Shown here piece after piece: positions 16,677-25,858 of a DNA stretch of 41,535 nt (position 1 is its first letter; every line of letters begins with the position of its first letter). This DNA comes from CBDVBZ01 sp965372355 (lineage in GTDB: Bacteria; Krumholzibacteriota; Krumholzibacteriia; WVZY01), in assembly GCA_965372355.1 (NCBI GenBank), contig CBDVBZ010000011.1, positions 1 through 41,535 on the forward strand, in the 5' to 3' direction. The notes under the pieces are model-generated. The model was not told where the DNA came from. It did not search any database and worked only from the letters and a program-made list of their open reading frames with translations. Both the position numbers and the translations under genes were made by a program.

Positions 16677-16699
16677 ATTCCCACCGGCTCATGCAAGAA

Positions 16700-17617
16700 T
16701 CATAACAAAGCCGGTTTGCTTCTGGCGGCGGGTGACTCGCCCAGAAGTGTCGGCAGGATCTGGGCGAGCGATTTGGGCTCTATTTGAAACGTCTTCACGT
16801 ATCGATCGATCTCGCAAACGTTGTCTTCCGCCAGCATCCGGAGCTGATCGAGCGTCATGGAGAACGACGGCGAGTGCTCCAGGAGCGCCACGACCGGTTT
16901 GAGCATCCACGCGGGCACGCTGGCGGTCCGTTTCTGAACATTGAGCTGTCCGGCGATCTTTTCAACAAGATCTTTGAACGCGACTCTATCGGGGCCGCCC
17001 AGCTCGTATATCTGTTGCTGTGTCTCGGGCATGAGCAGCGCCTTCGACATCACGGTGCAAACATCATCGAGTGCAATGGGTTGAAACAACGTCTTGCCGC
17101 CATTGACCAACGGTACGAAAGGCTTTTGAATGAGACCCAGGATCTGACGCGTCACGGCATCGCCCGAGCCCATTACCAACGACGGCCGGAATATCGTCCA
17201 CCGAAGCCCCGATTCTTGAACCACTTGCTCGCCCGCCAACTTCGTCTGGTGGTACACCGAGGCGGCTCCCTCCCGCGTGCCCAGGGCGCTCATGTGAACA
17301 AATCGAGATACGCCGCTCCGCCGAGCTGCGTCGATAATGTTCCATGTGGCGGCTCGATGATACTGGTCGAAGGTGATTCCCTTTGAAGGAAACTCACGGA
17401 TGATCCCAACCAGATGAACCACGGCATCGCACCCGTCACACGCTCTCAGGCATGCGTTCGTGTCGAAAATGTCTCCACGGACGACTTCGTATAACGAGCC
17501 AACTTTGCTTTCGCTGTCCCTGCGAACGAGCAGGCGAACATCGTGTCCCTCATTCCTTATGCGCTCACGCAGCCGGCTACCAATGTAGCCGGTGCCCCCA
17601 GTGATCAGAACTTTCAT
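16700..17617 (-). CDS. NDUFA9-like atypical SDR, NAD(P)-binding epimerase/reductase
   Basis: 305 residues. The N-terminal Rossmann motif is GGTGYIGSRL at residues 7-16, followed by VVRGDIFD, VVHLVGIIREFP and the Ser..YHQTKLAGE segment. The last replaces the usual YxxxK as Y-x-x-x-K with Lys present. FRPSLVMGSGD and a conserved PIALDDVC region follow. This pattern fits the atypical SDR group related to the complex I assembly subunit NDUFA9. Bacterial members have no settled role and may act in cofactor or quinone metabolism. AAGGAG precedes the ATG. It lies 21 bases after the zinc-ribbon gene. Confidence 0.85.
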   Translation of the reverse strand: MKVLITGGTGYIGSRLRERIRNEGHDVRLLVRRDSESKVGSLYEVVRGDIFDTNACLRACDGCDAVVHLVGIIREFPSKGITFDQYHRAATWNIIDAARRSGVSRFVHMSALGTREGAASVYHQTKLAGEQVVQESGLRWTIFRPSLVMGSGDAVTRQILGLIQKPFVPLVNGGKTLFQPIALDDVCTVMSKALLMPETQQQIYELGGPDRVAFKDLVEKIAGQLNVQKRTASVPAWMLKPVVALLEHSPSFSMTLDQLRMLAEDNVCEIDRYVKTFQIEPKSLAQILPTLLGESPAARSKPALL

Positions 17618-17638
17618 CTTGCGAGTCGAACTCCTTCC

Positions 17639-18073
17639 TCAGTCTTGGATGTAATTCTCTCCGCCGGCACGCACCGGCTTTGCGCCGCAGACCGGACAGT
17701 TCTCGATGTCCTCTCCAAACTGGATTTGACATTCCGGACAACTGTTCTCCGCATCCGCCGACGCGGTCAACGCGGCGAACGCATCGTCCTTCTCCTCATT
17801 GGGAACATATACCTCAATATTATCGTCTTCGGCGGCAACCGCGAGCACTGTCATTCCGCTCTCTTCGAGATCATAGCGCCGTTTCGCCAAGACGGTGGCA
17901 TCGGTGAAAATGCCGATCAGCTCCCAATCCGAGTCGTCCTCGAGCCCCGGATGCAGGTCACAGATCATCGCCCCGAAAACATCGTTGTAGCAATCTGTAC
18001 AGACTGTCCGGTCGCAAATAGCACACTTGCCGATTGGGCTGGCCTCAGTATGCTCGCATCCTTCTTCCATCAT
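17639..18073 (-). CDS. Double zinc-finger protein with central DUF2007-like domain
   Basis: 144 residues. The N-terminal Cys/His cluster (C6EH, CAICDRTVCTDCYNDVFGAMICDLHP) looks like a B-box or rubredoxin-type metal site. The middle, WELIGIFTDATVLAKRRYDL through NIEVYVPNE, matches the DUF2007 putative signal-transducing fold. The C-terminal pair CPECQIQF..ENCPVCGAK is a zinc ribbon. GGAGAGG lies just before two adjacent ATG codons; the second (18070) has better spacing. It lies between tatD and the SDR gene. Role unknown, perhaps protein-protein or nucleic-acid binding. Confidence 0.75.
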   Translation of the reverse strand: MMEEGCEHTEASPIGKCAICDRTVCTDCYNDVFGAMICDLHPGLEDDSDWELIGIFTDATVLAKRRYDLEESGMTVLAVAAEDDNIEVYVPNEEKDDAFAALTASADAENSCPECQIQFGEDIENCPVCGAKPVRAGGENYIQD

Positions 18074-18105
18074 GCCTCTCCGTCGTTGTTGGTCGTGGTC
18101 CGTTG

Positions 18106-18867
18106 TCAGTTTGTCGGTCTCAAAGCGTTTGCGAAATTGTCGTCCGTTCTGCTCGTCAGCCCCTCCACCGCCTCACCGGTCACTTCCAGAATCTTGTCCA
18201 CCACATGGACGAGGTACGCCGGCTCATTGCGCTTGCCGCGAAACGGCATCGGTGCCAAATACGGGCAGTCTGTTTCCAGGACGATGGCATGGCTCGGCAT
18301 TTTGGCGACGACCTCGGCGAGGTTCGAGTTCTTGAACGTTACCACTCCCCCGACTCCGATGTGAAACCCCATATCGAGAACTCGTCTGGCCATCGATTCG
18401 TCTCCGGAGAACGCATGGAAAATGCCGCGATGGTGTTTTCCCCGCTCCTCCAGAATGGCGACAACATCTTCGAAAGCATCCCTGCAATGAATGATCACCG
18501 GCATGCTCTTGTGTTTCGCCAAATCGAGTTGGCGCGCAAACACCTCGCGTTGTTTGTCGCGCGGCGTCAGATCGCGATAGAAATCCAGGCCAATCTCCCC
18601 GATGGCAACAACTTTCTCGTTGTCGGCCATCCGTTCCAACTCTTGCTCGACCTTGTCGCTCCAGGTCTTGGCATCGTGGGGATGCACACCCACAGCCCCG
18701 TATATAAACGGGTACCGCTCGGTCAACGATATCGTCTCCAGCGATGAGGCGAGATCATAACCGATATTGACCATTCGGGTGACACCCGCCTGCCGTGCAC
18801 GTTCGACGACCTCATCGAGGTCCTTGTCAAAATCGGCGTGGTTCAAGTGAACGTGCGAATCGATCAT
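18106..18867 (-). CDS. tatD: TatD family metal-dependent hydrolase
   Basis: 253 residues. TatD-type enzymes are cytoplasmic TIM-barrel nucleases that take two metal ions and trim DNA (3' to 5' exonuclease) or act in DNA and RNA quality control. Seen here: MIDSHVHLNHADFD (metal-binding HxH), GAVGVHPHDAKTW, VAIGEIGLDFYRD (bridging Glu), PVIIHCRDAFED, IFHAFSGDES and VLETDCPYLAPMPFRGKRNEP. The metal ligands are all present. The downstream pairing with metG (stop at 18920, 52 bases upstream) is a common bacterial arrangement. Confidence 0.93.
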   Translation of the reverse strand: MIDSHVHLNHADFDKDLDEVVERARQAGVTRMVNIGYDLASSLETISLTERYPFIYGAVGVHPHDAKTWSDKVEQELERMADNEKVVAIGEIGLDFYRDLTPRDKQREVFARQLDLAKHKSMPVIIHCRDAFEDVVAILEERGKHHRGIFHAFSGDESMARRVLDMGFHIGVGGVVTFKNSNLAEVVAKMPSHAIVLETDCPYLAPMPFRGKRNEPAYLVHVVDKILEVTGEAVEGLTSRTDDNFANALRPTN

Positions 18868-18919
18868 CGCCTGAATACCTCATTGTACGCCCAAAAGCCG
18901 CGGTTCTCAAGACGGAGCG

Positions 18920-20461
18920 CTACCCCGTGTCCGGTGGTTCGATCTTGGGGAAAAGGGGCACCGGGGCCTGGACCGACCGCCATCCCTCCTCCCCGGGGGC
19001 TCGTGCCTCATCGAGGCTCACCCGGGTAACGTCGCAATCCAGCCCCAGTTGTTCGCGCATGGCCGCCGCCTTCGTGGGCATGAACGGGATGCATAGTATC
19101 GAGCTGAGCCGGAGCACCTCGAGAAGGACACGGAGGACGTCATCGAGGGCCTTGCCGTCGGCCGCCTTCGCAAGCTCCCATGGTTTCTTCTGTTCGACGT
19201 ATCGGTTTGCCGCTTGTATCGATGTCCACAACGCCGCGAGCCCGCCCTCGAAGCGCAGACGGTCCATGGCCTCGGCGTACCGATCGACGACACCCCCCGA
19301 AATCTTCGCGTAGTCAGCGGCCGCGTCCGGGCTCCACGAAGGCACCGATCCCTCCCGGTACCGCTTTACCATCGACAGTGTGCGCGAAAAGAGATTGCCC
19401 AACTCGTTGGCGAGTTCCGCGTTATAACGCGCCACTGCCCGTTCGATCGTGAAATCCCCGTCCCGGTCGAAGGCAATCTCCCGGAGCAGGATGTAGCGAA
19501 GCGCATCGGCACCACCAAAGAACTCCGCCAGCTCGATGGGATCCAGGATGTTGCCGATCGTCTTGCTCATCTTCGTCCCGCGCGAGTACACAAACCCGTG
19601 CCCAAACACGCTCTTCGCAACCGGCATATCGGCCGCCATCAACATCGCTGGCCAGATAAGACAGTGAAAACGCGTGATATCCTTGCCGATGATATGACAA
19701 TCGGCAGGCCAGTATTTCCGGAATTTCTCGTCGTCGGTCCGTGAATACCCCAGCGCCGATATGTAGTTGATGAGCGCGTCGAACCAGACATACACGACGT
19801 GTCCCTCGCCGATGGACGATGGCAAAGGCACACCCCATCGCACACCTCTTCGTGACACGCTTACATCCTCGAGCCCCTGCTCGATAACGTTGAGAATCTC
19901 ATTGCGACGGATTTCGGGGCGTATGAAGTCAGGGTTTTCTTCGATGTGCTTCTTGAGCCGGTCGCCAAACTTGCTTAGCGCAAAAAAGTAGTTCTTCTCT
20001 TCGAGCCATTTCGGTTTCGCCTCGTGACGTGGGCAGAGACCGTCGACGAGATCCCTCTCGAGTTTGAACTCCTCGCACGACACACAATAGAATCCCTCGT
20101 ACGTTCCCTCGTAGATGTACCCATTATCATGAATTGTCTGGAATAGTCTCTGAACCGCGCTTACGTGTTCGGGTGTATCGGTTCTAATGAACTGGTCGTA
20201 CGAGATATCGAGCCGCGCCCAGACCTCCTCGAACTCGGCCGCCATCTCCCGTGAATAAACCTCGGGTGCCTTGCCCTGTCGCTTCGCTTCCTTCTCGACG
20301 TTCGTGCTGTGCTCGTCCGTCCCCATCAGGAAATACGTATCGACCCCCGCAAGCCTCTTGAAACGCGCCAGGCAGTCCGCACCTATCTTTTCATAGGCAG
20401 TGCCCAGATGCGGCCGGGCGTTTACATAGTCAATCGCCGTCGTCACATAGAATACTGTCAA
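18920..20461 (-). CDS. metG: Methionyl-tRNA synthetase
   Basis: 513 residues. It charges tRNA-Met with methionine for initiation and elongation. The class I HIGH motif appears as HLGT (residues 18-21) and the KMSKS loop as KMSKT. A zinc-knuckle insert (YCVSCEEF ... LCPRHEAKP) is present, and the anticodon-binding helical domain follows. The short length shows that the C-terminal tRNA-binding/dimerisation extension of some MetG proteins is absent. The start is probably TTG at 20461, with GAGGAG 9 bases upstream; the next conserved residues (TVFYVTTAIDYVNARPHLG) match the usual N-terminus. Confidence 0.96.
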   Translation of the reverse strand: MTVFYVTTAIDYVNARPHLGTAYEKIGADCLARFKRLAGVDTYFLMGTDEHSTNVEKEAKRQGKAPEVYSREMAAEFEEVWARLDISYDQFIRTDTPEHVSAVQRLFQTIHDNGYIYEGTYEGFYCVSCEEFKLERDLVDGLCPRHEAKPKWLEEKNYFFALSKFGDRLKKHIEENPDFIRPEIRRNEILNVIEQGLEDVSVSRRGVRWGVPLPSSIGEGHVVYVWFDALINYISALGYSRTDDEKFRKYWPADCHIIGKDITRFHCLIWPAMLMAADMPVAKSVFGHGFVYSRGTKMSKTIGNILDPIELAEFFGGADALRYILLREIAFDRDGDFTIERAVARYNAELANELGNLFSRTLSMVKRYREGSVPSWSPDAAADYAKISGGVVDRYAEAMDRLRFEGGLAALWTSIQAANRYVEQKKPWELAKAADGKALDDVLRVLLEVLRLSSILCIPFMPTKAAAMREQLGLDCDVTRVSLDEARAPGEEGWRSVQAPVPLFPKIEPPDTG

Positions 20462-20509
20462 GACTGGTAACTCCTCAAGCGTTCTGGAGATGTAGAAAAC
20501 CCGAGGATT

Positions 20510-21625
20510 CTAGCACCCCAGTTGCTTGATATCAAGGAAGAGACTAACGAGGGCGGCGTCCATATTGAGGTTACGCCGCACGATACCATCGCGGGTGGCA
20601 ATGATTCGATCCAGCACGGCCGGCAGCTTTTTCTGATCCCACTTGCCCACCTGCTCGGAGAGCGTTCTGGCGCGATCGCGGTTGATGAACAACGCCTGGT
20701 CTCCCGCCATCACATCACGATACGCCGACGCGAACTCGTGGAGGAAGCGGGCTACGTTGTCACGCGAGCGCCCGCGCGTGAGCAACAGCGCGTTCTGGAT
20801 GATCCAGGACTCGGAGGCTTCATTCAGCTTGGCAAGAACCTCATACGCCTGCTCCCTGGCCTCGTCATCTTGTCCGTCCAGAAGCTCGCGTGCCCGCAGG
20901 ATGTTTCCCTGCGACAATTCCGCGACTTTTTGCGCGGCCGCCCGCGGCGCATCATAGTATTCGGTCAGAAGCGATTCGATCATCTCTGACCTGAGAGGAG
21001 CAAAACGAACCCGCTGGCAACGGGAACGAATCGTGTAGAGTATCGCGTCCGGGGTTTCCGTTATGAAAACGACGGCGCAGTGTTCGGGAGGCTCTTCGAC
21101 CACCTTCAGGAGCGCGTTCTGCGCTTCCTCGCGCATCAGATCCGCCTGTGCGATAACGAACACGTTGCGTTTAGCACCAAAAGGCTTCGTGTTTACGCGG
21201 CGAATAATGGCCCTGGCGCGGGCGATTCGAATCGACACTTTCTTGGGAAAGCGGTGGCTGTCAAAGAGGTCGGCTCGTTTTACCGTGAGCACCTTGGCAA
21301 CATCCGTCTCGTCGTCACCCGGTTTTTCTCCCCCTCCCTGTGTCGGTGTCGGGTAGACAACGTGTATGCCGGGATGCTCGAAGGCGATCGCCTGCCGACA
21401 GCTTTCGCACAAATCCCCGTTCAACGAACAGTGTGGTTCTTCGCTGCAGCAAAGCCGCCGGGCGAAGTCAATCGCCGTGTGCTCCTTGCCGCAGCCTTCG
21501 GGACCGACAAAGAGTAGAGGGGGGACTACACCTTGCAGACATGCGTCGAGGAACTTGCGAACACCGTCGTCCCGCAGATCAAAACGCGGGAATCGGCTCT
21601 TTGCCTCCTCGGCCTTTCGTGCCAA
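20510..21625 (-). CDS. holB: DNA polymerase III delta' subunit (clamp loader)
   Basis: 371 residues with a TTG start. The AAA+ core starts with a P-loop-like GPEGCGKEHTAIDFARR, then Cys residues of a zinc module (CCSEEPHCSLNGDLCESC). A sensor-type segment (KRNVFVIAQADLMREEAQNALLKVVEEPP) and the characteristic SRC motif in YTIRSRCQRVRF follow. These are shared by HolB and DnaX. The absence of a long tau-type tail and the gene context favour delta'. The C-terminal domain is all-helical collar type. AGGA lies before the TTG. It lies between envC and metG. Confidence 0.88.
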   Translation of the reverse strand: MARKAEEAKSRFPRFDLRDDGVRKFLDACLQGVVPPLLFVGPEGCGKEHTAIDFARRLCCSEEPHCSLNGDLCESCRQAIAFEHPGIHVVYPTPTQGGGEKPGDDETDVAKVLTVKRADLFDSHRFPKKVSIRIARARAIIRRVNTKPFGAKRNVFVIAQADLMREEAQNALLKVVEEPPEHCAVVFITETPDAILYTIRSRCQRVRFAPLRSEMIESLLTEYYDAPRAAAQKVAELSQGNILRARELLDGQDDEAREQAYEVLAKLNEASESWIIQNALLLTRGRSRDNVARFLHEFASAYRDVMAGDQALFINRDRARTLSEQVGKWDQKKLPAVLDRIIATRDGIVRRNLNMDAALVSLFLDIKQLGC

Positions 21626-21638
21626 TGCTTGTTCCTGT

Positions 21639-22868
21639 CTATTTCGCGAACCACTTCATGGGGTCCAGCGCCTGTTTGGATTTGCGGATCTCGAAATGGC
21701 ATTCATAGCCGTTCAGCGATCCGCTGTCGCCGACTTCGGCGATAACATCGCCCCGCGACACCATCTGCCCCATCGTGACAAAGATCTGGGCCGTGTGCGC
21801 GTAGAGCGTGTAGTAGCCTTCGCCGTGATTGAGAATGATACAATTTCCGTAGCCGGAAATCCAGTCGACAAACTCCACCCTGCCCGTTGCCACCGCCTTG
21901 ATGGGGGCCCCCGCAGATGCTCTTATGTTCACTCCATTGTTGAACGTGACCGTGCCAAACTTCGGATGCTTGTCTTTGCCAAACTTCTTCGTAATCCTGC
22001 CACTTACCGGCCGCATCAGCTTGCCCTTGAGCTTGCCAAATTCCCCCGGCAGCTCACCACCGTCCAGGTCGGCGAGCCGTCTCTGCTCGAGCTGCCCGAT
22101 GACATCCTTCATCTGCTCCTCGGATCTCTTGAGCTCGTCGATCGCCTCGGTGTGCTGTGACTTCTCGGTCCGGATGTCTTTTAGCATGGAGACCCGTACG
22201 TTCTTGTTGTCCCGGAGTTTTCCACTCTCCTGTCGCCGCGAGTTCGTCAACGTCACGATATCTGCCATCGCCTCGGTCACAACCGCCTGTTCGCGTTCGA
22301 GGTCCGCTTTCTTTGTTCTTACCTGCTCGACGAGATTGGCATCGCGCTCCGCGGTCATTTGCAGAAATTTGTACCGGCGCGATGCATCCACCACGTTCGG
22401 GCTCGTCAGTATCACTTGCAGGTCGTAACGCGGGCCTCGCATGTACATCTGCCTGACCCTGGCCGCGAGCCTCTTCCGCTGGTAAGCGAGTATTTGTTCC
22501 TCATAGAGGACGTTGAGACGAAGGCTGTCGATCTGCTGGGCGAGCAGCGCCTCGCGGGCGTCGAGCTGAACGATCAGCTCTTTGGACAACGCTATCTCCT
22601 TGTCGAGATGCGAGAGCTGTTTCATCACATTTGCTTCTTCTCGCTTCAACTCTTTTGTCTTGGCCCGGTGAGCCTGAATCTCCTTTTGGATCTTTTTGAG
22701 GCTGGTTTTCTGTGCGTCGATCCTGTCGTCGAGCGATCCCTGCGACTGCGCGCAGGCTAACTCAACGCCCCACGGCATCAGCACGACGAACACCGCCGCC
22801 ACCGCCAGGCATCTAGCACGTGCCAGAAAACGCGTGGACACCGTGTTATGTTTGTGTGAGAGAACCAT
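21639..22868 (-). CDS. envC: EnvC-like murein hydrolase activator with degenerate LytM domain
   Basis: 409 residues: signal peptide, long coiled coil (about 45-265) and C-terminal LytM/M23 domain (about 290-405). EnvC-type proteins sit in the periplasm, bind FtsX through the coiled coil and switch on cell-separation amidases. The zinc ligands of active M23 enzymes are largely lost. The first H-x-G-x-D motif reads NNGVN (N310, N314), and the final HxH reads E-C-H (E389, H391). A non-catalytic activator role is therefore expected. ftsX and ftsE lie directly upstream. Confidence 0.88.
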   Translation of the reverse strand: MVLSHKHNTVSTRFLARARCLAVAAVFVVLMPWGVELACAQSQGSLDDRIDAQKTSLKKIQKEIQAHRAKTKELKREEANVMKQLSHLDKEIALSKELIVQLDAREALLAQQIDSLRLNVLYEEQILAYQRKRLAARVRQMYMRGPRYDLQVILTSPNVVDASRRYKFLQMTAERDANLVEQVRTKKADLEREQAVVTEAMADIVTLTNSRRQESGKLRDNKNVRVSMLKDIRTEKSQHTEAIDELKRSEEQMKDVIGQLEQRRLADLDGGELPGEFGKLKGKLMRPVSGRITKKFGKDKHPKFGTVTFNNGVNIRASAGAPIKAVATGRVEFVDWISGYGNCIILNHGEGYYTLYAHTAQIFVTMGQMVSRGDVIAEVGDSGSLNGYECHFEIRKSKQALDPMKWFAK

Positions 22869-22883
22869 CCGGTCAGCGACTCG

Positions 22884-23753
22884 TTAGAGTTTCAGGAATC
22901 GTCGGAGGGCGGCATAGCTACCGATGGAGCCGAGGAGAACACAGGTCAACACATAGACCGCGATCTTCCCCGGATCCAGAAAGGCCACGCCGGGTATCAC
23001 TTCGATGGCGGCGACATAGATCACTGCCAGCAGGGCCAGCGAGACCAACGAGGCGATTCCACCCTGGAAGGCACCCTCTATAATGAAGGGTGTCGCGATA
23101 AAATGGTCGGTGGCGCCGACGAGTTTTAGTATCTCGATAGACTTTTCCCGGGTGAGAATCGTCAAACGAACCGTGTTCGAAATGATGAACACCGACGACA
23201 GAATCACGATGCTCCCGAGCACGATGTCTACGTACACGAATACTCGGGCCAGGAGTGAAAATCGGTCGATGAATTCCTTGCCATAGTTGACTTCTTCCAC
23301 ACCACCGATGGCGGTTGCCCCTTCGGTGAACGATTGGAATCCGGTCTTGTTTCGGTCTTCATCCATGAGCATGACCCGGAATGAAGCCGGCAACGGGTTG
23401 GTCTCGAGGCTTTCGAGGATGAACTGATCTTCACCGAGCTCCTGTTCGAACTCGGCCATTGCCTGTTCTTTGGATACGAAAACGACGAACTCGACGCTCT
23501 CCATTGATAGCAGTTGCCTGTAGGTGTCTTCGATGTCGTCGCTCGTGAGATTTTCCTCGAGATACACGTAGATTTTCAGCTCCGCGCGGGTCTTGTCGAG
23601 CACCGTGAGAACATTATCCGTCACGAGCAGAAACACGGCAAGAACGAGCAGGCTGAGGCTCATGATCACAATGGAAAGCGTCATGATGCCCTTGTGACGC
23701 CGAAGCGTCTTGAAGGACTCCCGCACGAGATACAAACCCTGCTGAAATGTCAC
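22884..23753 (-). CDS. ftsX: Cell-division protein FtsX
   Basis: 289 residues with four membrane helices: one near residues 25-47, then three in the C-terminal half. An extracytoplasmic loop after the first helix (VYLEENLTSDDIEDTYRQLL ... KEFIDRFS) is the site through which FtsX engages EnvC-type activators. The middle VRLTILTREKSIEILKLVGATDHFI is the conserved FtsX coupling region. It overlaps the end of ftsE by four bases, which implies translational coupling. envC follows 15 bases downstream. Confidence 0.94.
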   Translation of the reverse strand: MTFQQGLYLVRESFKTLRRHKGIMTLSIVIMSLSLLVLAVFLLVTDNVLTVLDKTRAELKIYVYLEENLTSDDIEDTYRQLLSMESVEFVVFVSKEQAMAEFEQELGEDQFILESLETNPLPASFRVMLMDEDRNKTGFQSFTEGATAIGGVEEVNYGKEFIDRFSLLARVFVYVDIVLGSIVILSSVFIISNTVRLTILTREKSIEILKLVGATDHFIATPFIIEGAFQGGIASLVSLALLAVIYVAAIEVIPGVAFLDPGKIAVYVLTCVLLGSIGSYAALRRFLKL

Positions 23754-24520
23754 TCCTCCTCCCGCCTCCTCTCCTGGCTCCAGATGGGTCTCCCCGCGCC
23801 GGCCCGAATTTCTTCCAACTTGTCCTTCGAGAAAGCCGGTGATCGCAGCCGGCGATCCTCCTCGAGCACACCGTCCCGCAACAGCAGGATCCGCTGACCG
23901 AAGTTCTTGACCAGTTCGTGATTGTGTGTGGCCATCAGGACCGCCGTCCCCGAGCTGTTGATCCGGAACAGCAGATTGAGTATCTCCGCGGTGACATCGG
24001 GATCGAGGTTGCCGGTTGGCTCGTCGGCCAGGAGTATCTCGGGTGTGTTGACCACGGCCCGGGCGATCGCAATCCGCTGTTGCTCGCCTCCGGAAAGCTT
24101 GCCCGGGCGATCGTAGCGTTTGTGATACAACCCGACCTGTGTGAGGATCTGAATCGTTCGCTTCTTGATTTGATAATTCCCAGCGCCGGTGACCCGCATG
24201 GCGATGGCAATGTTTTCGAACGCGTCACGGTCCTCGAGCAACTTGAAATCTTGAAACACTACGCCGACCTTACGCCTCAGATGCGGAATCTGACGCCGCT
24301 TCATGTTGGAGGAGACGTAAGAGCCTACAATGACCTGGCCGTTTGTTGGCGCCTCCGCCATGTAGATCATCCGCAGCATCGTGCTCTTGCCCGCGCCGCT
24401 GGGGCCAACAACGAAGACAAATTCGCCGTTGGCGACCTGGAGATTGACGTCCCGAAGAATCGTCCGGTCGTCGTAGCGCTTGGTCAGGTGATATATGCCG
24501 ATGACGTTTCTGTTTTCCAT
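23750..24520 (-). CDS. ftsE: Cell-division ATPase FtsE
   Basis: 256 residues. ATP-binding half of the FtsEX complex that couples the division ring to periplasmic hydrolase activation. Walker A is GPSGAGKSTM (about 39-48), Q-loop VVFQDF, ABC signature LSGGEQQRIAIARA and Walker B ILLADEPTGNLDP, followed by the H-loop (ATHNHE). All catalytic residues are present. The C-terminal extension of about 35 residues is basic and acidic. It overlaps ftsX by four bases. Confidence 0.95.
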   Translation of the reverse strand: MENRNVIGIYHLTKRYDDRTILRDVNLQVANGEFVFVVGPSGAGKSTMLRMIYMAEAPTNGQVIVGSYVSSNMKRRQIPHLRRKVGVVFQDFKLLEDRDAFENIAIAMRVTGAGNYQIKKRTIQILTQVGLYHKRYDRPGKLSGGEQQRIAIARAVVNTPEILLADEPTGNLDPDVTAEILNLLFRINSSGTAVLMATHNHELVKNFGQRILLLRDGVLEEDRRLRSPAFSKDKLEEIRAGAGRPIWSQERRREEE

Positions 24521-24534
24521 CGATTTGCTCCGCT

Positions 24535-25548
24535 TCAGCGCGCACTCATTCTACCCCGGCCGACCAGTTTCTCGGCAAGCCGATATGCCGCCCCGAGGCT
24601 CGTGAAGCTTGCGGTGCCCGTGCCCGCGATATCGTAGGCGACGCCGTGGTCCACCGAGGTACGCACGATCGGGAGCCCGATCGTGACATTGACCCCCCGT
24701 CGCTTTGCCACCATTTTGAATGGTATCAGTCCCTGATCGTGGTACATGGCTACAAGGGCATCAAACGTGCCACTCCTTGCGTCCTGAAACATGGCGTCGG
24801 CGGGCCAGGGCCCGGTCGCGTCGATCCTCCGACGTCGCGCCCGGCGAATGGCGGGCTGAATAACCTCGATCTCCTCGCGGCCCAGGACGCCAGACTCTCC
24901 GGCGTGCGGATTCAGACCCGAAACGGCTATTCTTGGCTTCTTTATGCGAAATTGCCGTCTCAAGGCCTCGTCGACGACGGCCAGGCAGGCGAGAATGCGC
25001 TCCTCGGTTAGCGCCCGGCTGACCTGCTTGATCGGCAGGTGCCGGGTCAGCGGCACCACACGCAGGGTCCGGTGGACCATCATCATCTGGCAGTCCGGCG
25101 CGTTAAAATATCTTGCAAGCAGCTCGGTGTGACCGGCAAATCGGTAGCCGGCCTGATTCAGCGAGTTCTTTGAGATGGGAGCGGTCACCAGTCCCTGTAC
25201 GATCCCCCGCCGGGCCAGCTGACAGGCTAACTCCAGAGCGGCCCCCGCATGGCTTCCCCCTCCCCGGCTATCGCGGCCCACGGAATACCGGGCCCGGCAT
25301 CCTGTATCGACTACCCACAGCTCACCGCTCGTTCCTAACTCACTATTCTCCAAGGAGTTCTCATCCAGGACGCGCCGCCTCACCCCGCCCATAACGCGTT
25401 CCAGAACTGGCAGCGCCCCGACGACGAGCGCCGTTGAGCCCCTCGGCCGAAAGGACTCGAAGAACCTGCCCACGATTTCCGGCCCCACACCGGCCGGGTC
25501 GCCGATTGTGACGGCTAACACGTGTTTTTGTCCTGAGTTACGTGCCAT
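24535..25548 (-). CDS. pdxA: 4-hydroxythreonine-4-phosphate dehydrogenase PdxA
   Basis: 337 residues. It oxidises 4-phosphohydroxy-L-threonine with NAD; the product is the substrate that PdxJ (10032-10754) uses to build the pyridoxine ring. Signatures are VTIGDPAGVGPEIV at the N-terminus, LVTAPISKNSLNQAGYRFAGHTELLA (metal His), the substrate loop around RVVPLTRHLP, VSGLNPHAGESGVLGREE (metal His), VAMYHDQGLIPFK (metal His) and VDHGVAYDIAGTG. All metal-binding His residues are present. ATG 25548 is preceded by GGAG at good spacing. A longer upstream frame exists but starts outside the conserved region. Confidence 0.95.
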   Translation of the reverse strand: MARNSGQKHVLAVTIGDPAGVGPEIVGRFFESFRPRGSTALVVGALPVLERVMGGVRRRVLDENSLENSELGTSGELWVVDTGCRARYSVGRDSRGGGSHAGAALELACQLARRGIVQGLVTAPISKNSLNQAGYRFAGHTELLARYFNAPDCQMMMVHRTLRVVPLTRHLPIKQVSRALTEERILACLAVVDEALRRQFRIKKPRIAVSGLNPHAGESGVLGREEIEVIQPAIRRARRRRIDATGPWPADAMFQDARSGTFDALVAMYHDQGLIPFKMVAKRRGVNVTIGLPIVRTSVDHGVAYDIAGTGTASFTSLGAAYRLAEKLVGRGRMSAR

Positions 25549-25585
25549 GCTGTCTCCAAGACCTTTAGGCTCGCGTGCGTGGCTC

Positions 25586-25855
25586 CTACTCGTCAGGATC
25601 AGCACGGGTTCGCCCCAACACCCGATAGTAGGCCGGGGCGGCGGTTTTGCTCAACTGTTTCTCCGGGATACTCAAGAGTAAGATCGTCAACGTCCATGAC
25701 GGGGTCGTGATGCGAACCTTGTCGTCAACATGCAGGGTGGATGATGGTTTGGCGGGGCGGTCATTCACGGTGACGGCGTTTTTGTCACACATGGTTTTGA
25801 CTGCAGAGCGGCTCTTGGCGAGGCAGAGATACTTCAGAGTGAGATCGGTACGCAT
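25586..25855 (-). CDS. Small S4-domain RNA-binding protein (RqcP/Hsp15 type)
   Basis: 89 residues. Residues 1-55 form an S4 domain: MRTDLTLKYLCLAKSRSAVK, then CDKNAVTVNDRPAKPSSTLHVDDKVRI. This matches the short RqcP/YabO or Hsp15 group. These proteins bind stalled large ribosomal subunits and aid ribosome-associated quality control (C-terminal tailing) or recycling. The Arg-to-Thr/Asp opening RTDL replaces the common RLDL. The start codon lies three bases after the stop of the upstream SurA-like gene. Confidence 0.8.
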   Translation of the reverse strand: MRTDLTLKYLCLAKSRSAVKTMCDKNAVTVNDRPAKPSSTLHVDDKVRITTPSWTLTILLLSIPEKQLSKTAAPAYYRVLGRTRADPDE

Positions 25856-25858
25856 CGA

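Noticed and set aside
16399..16692. Open frames through the 11/12-bp array (Ala/Leu/Arg/Val-rich peptides)
   Set aside because: They arise because the repeat lacks stop codons in several frames. There is no ribosome-binding site and they overlap the rsmA promoter.
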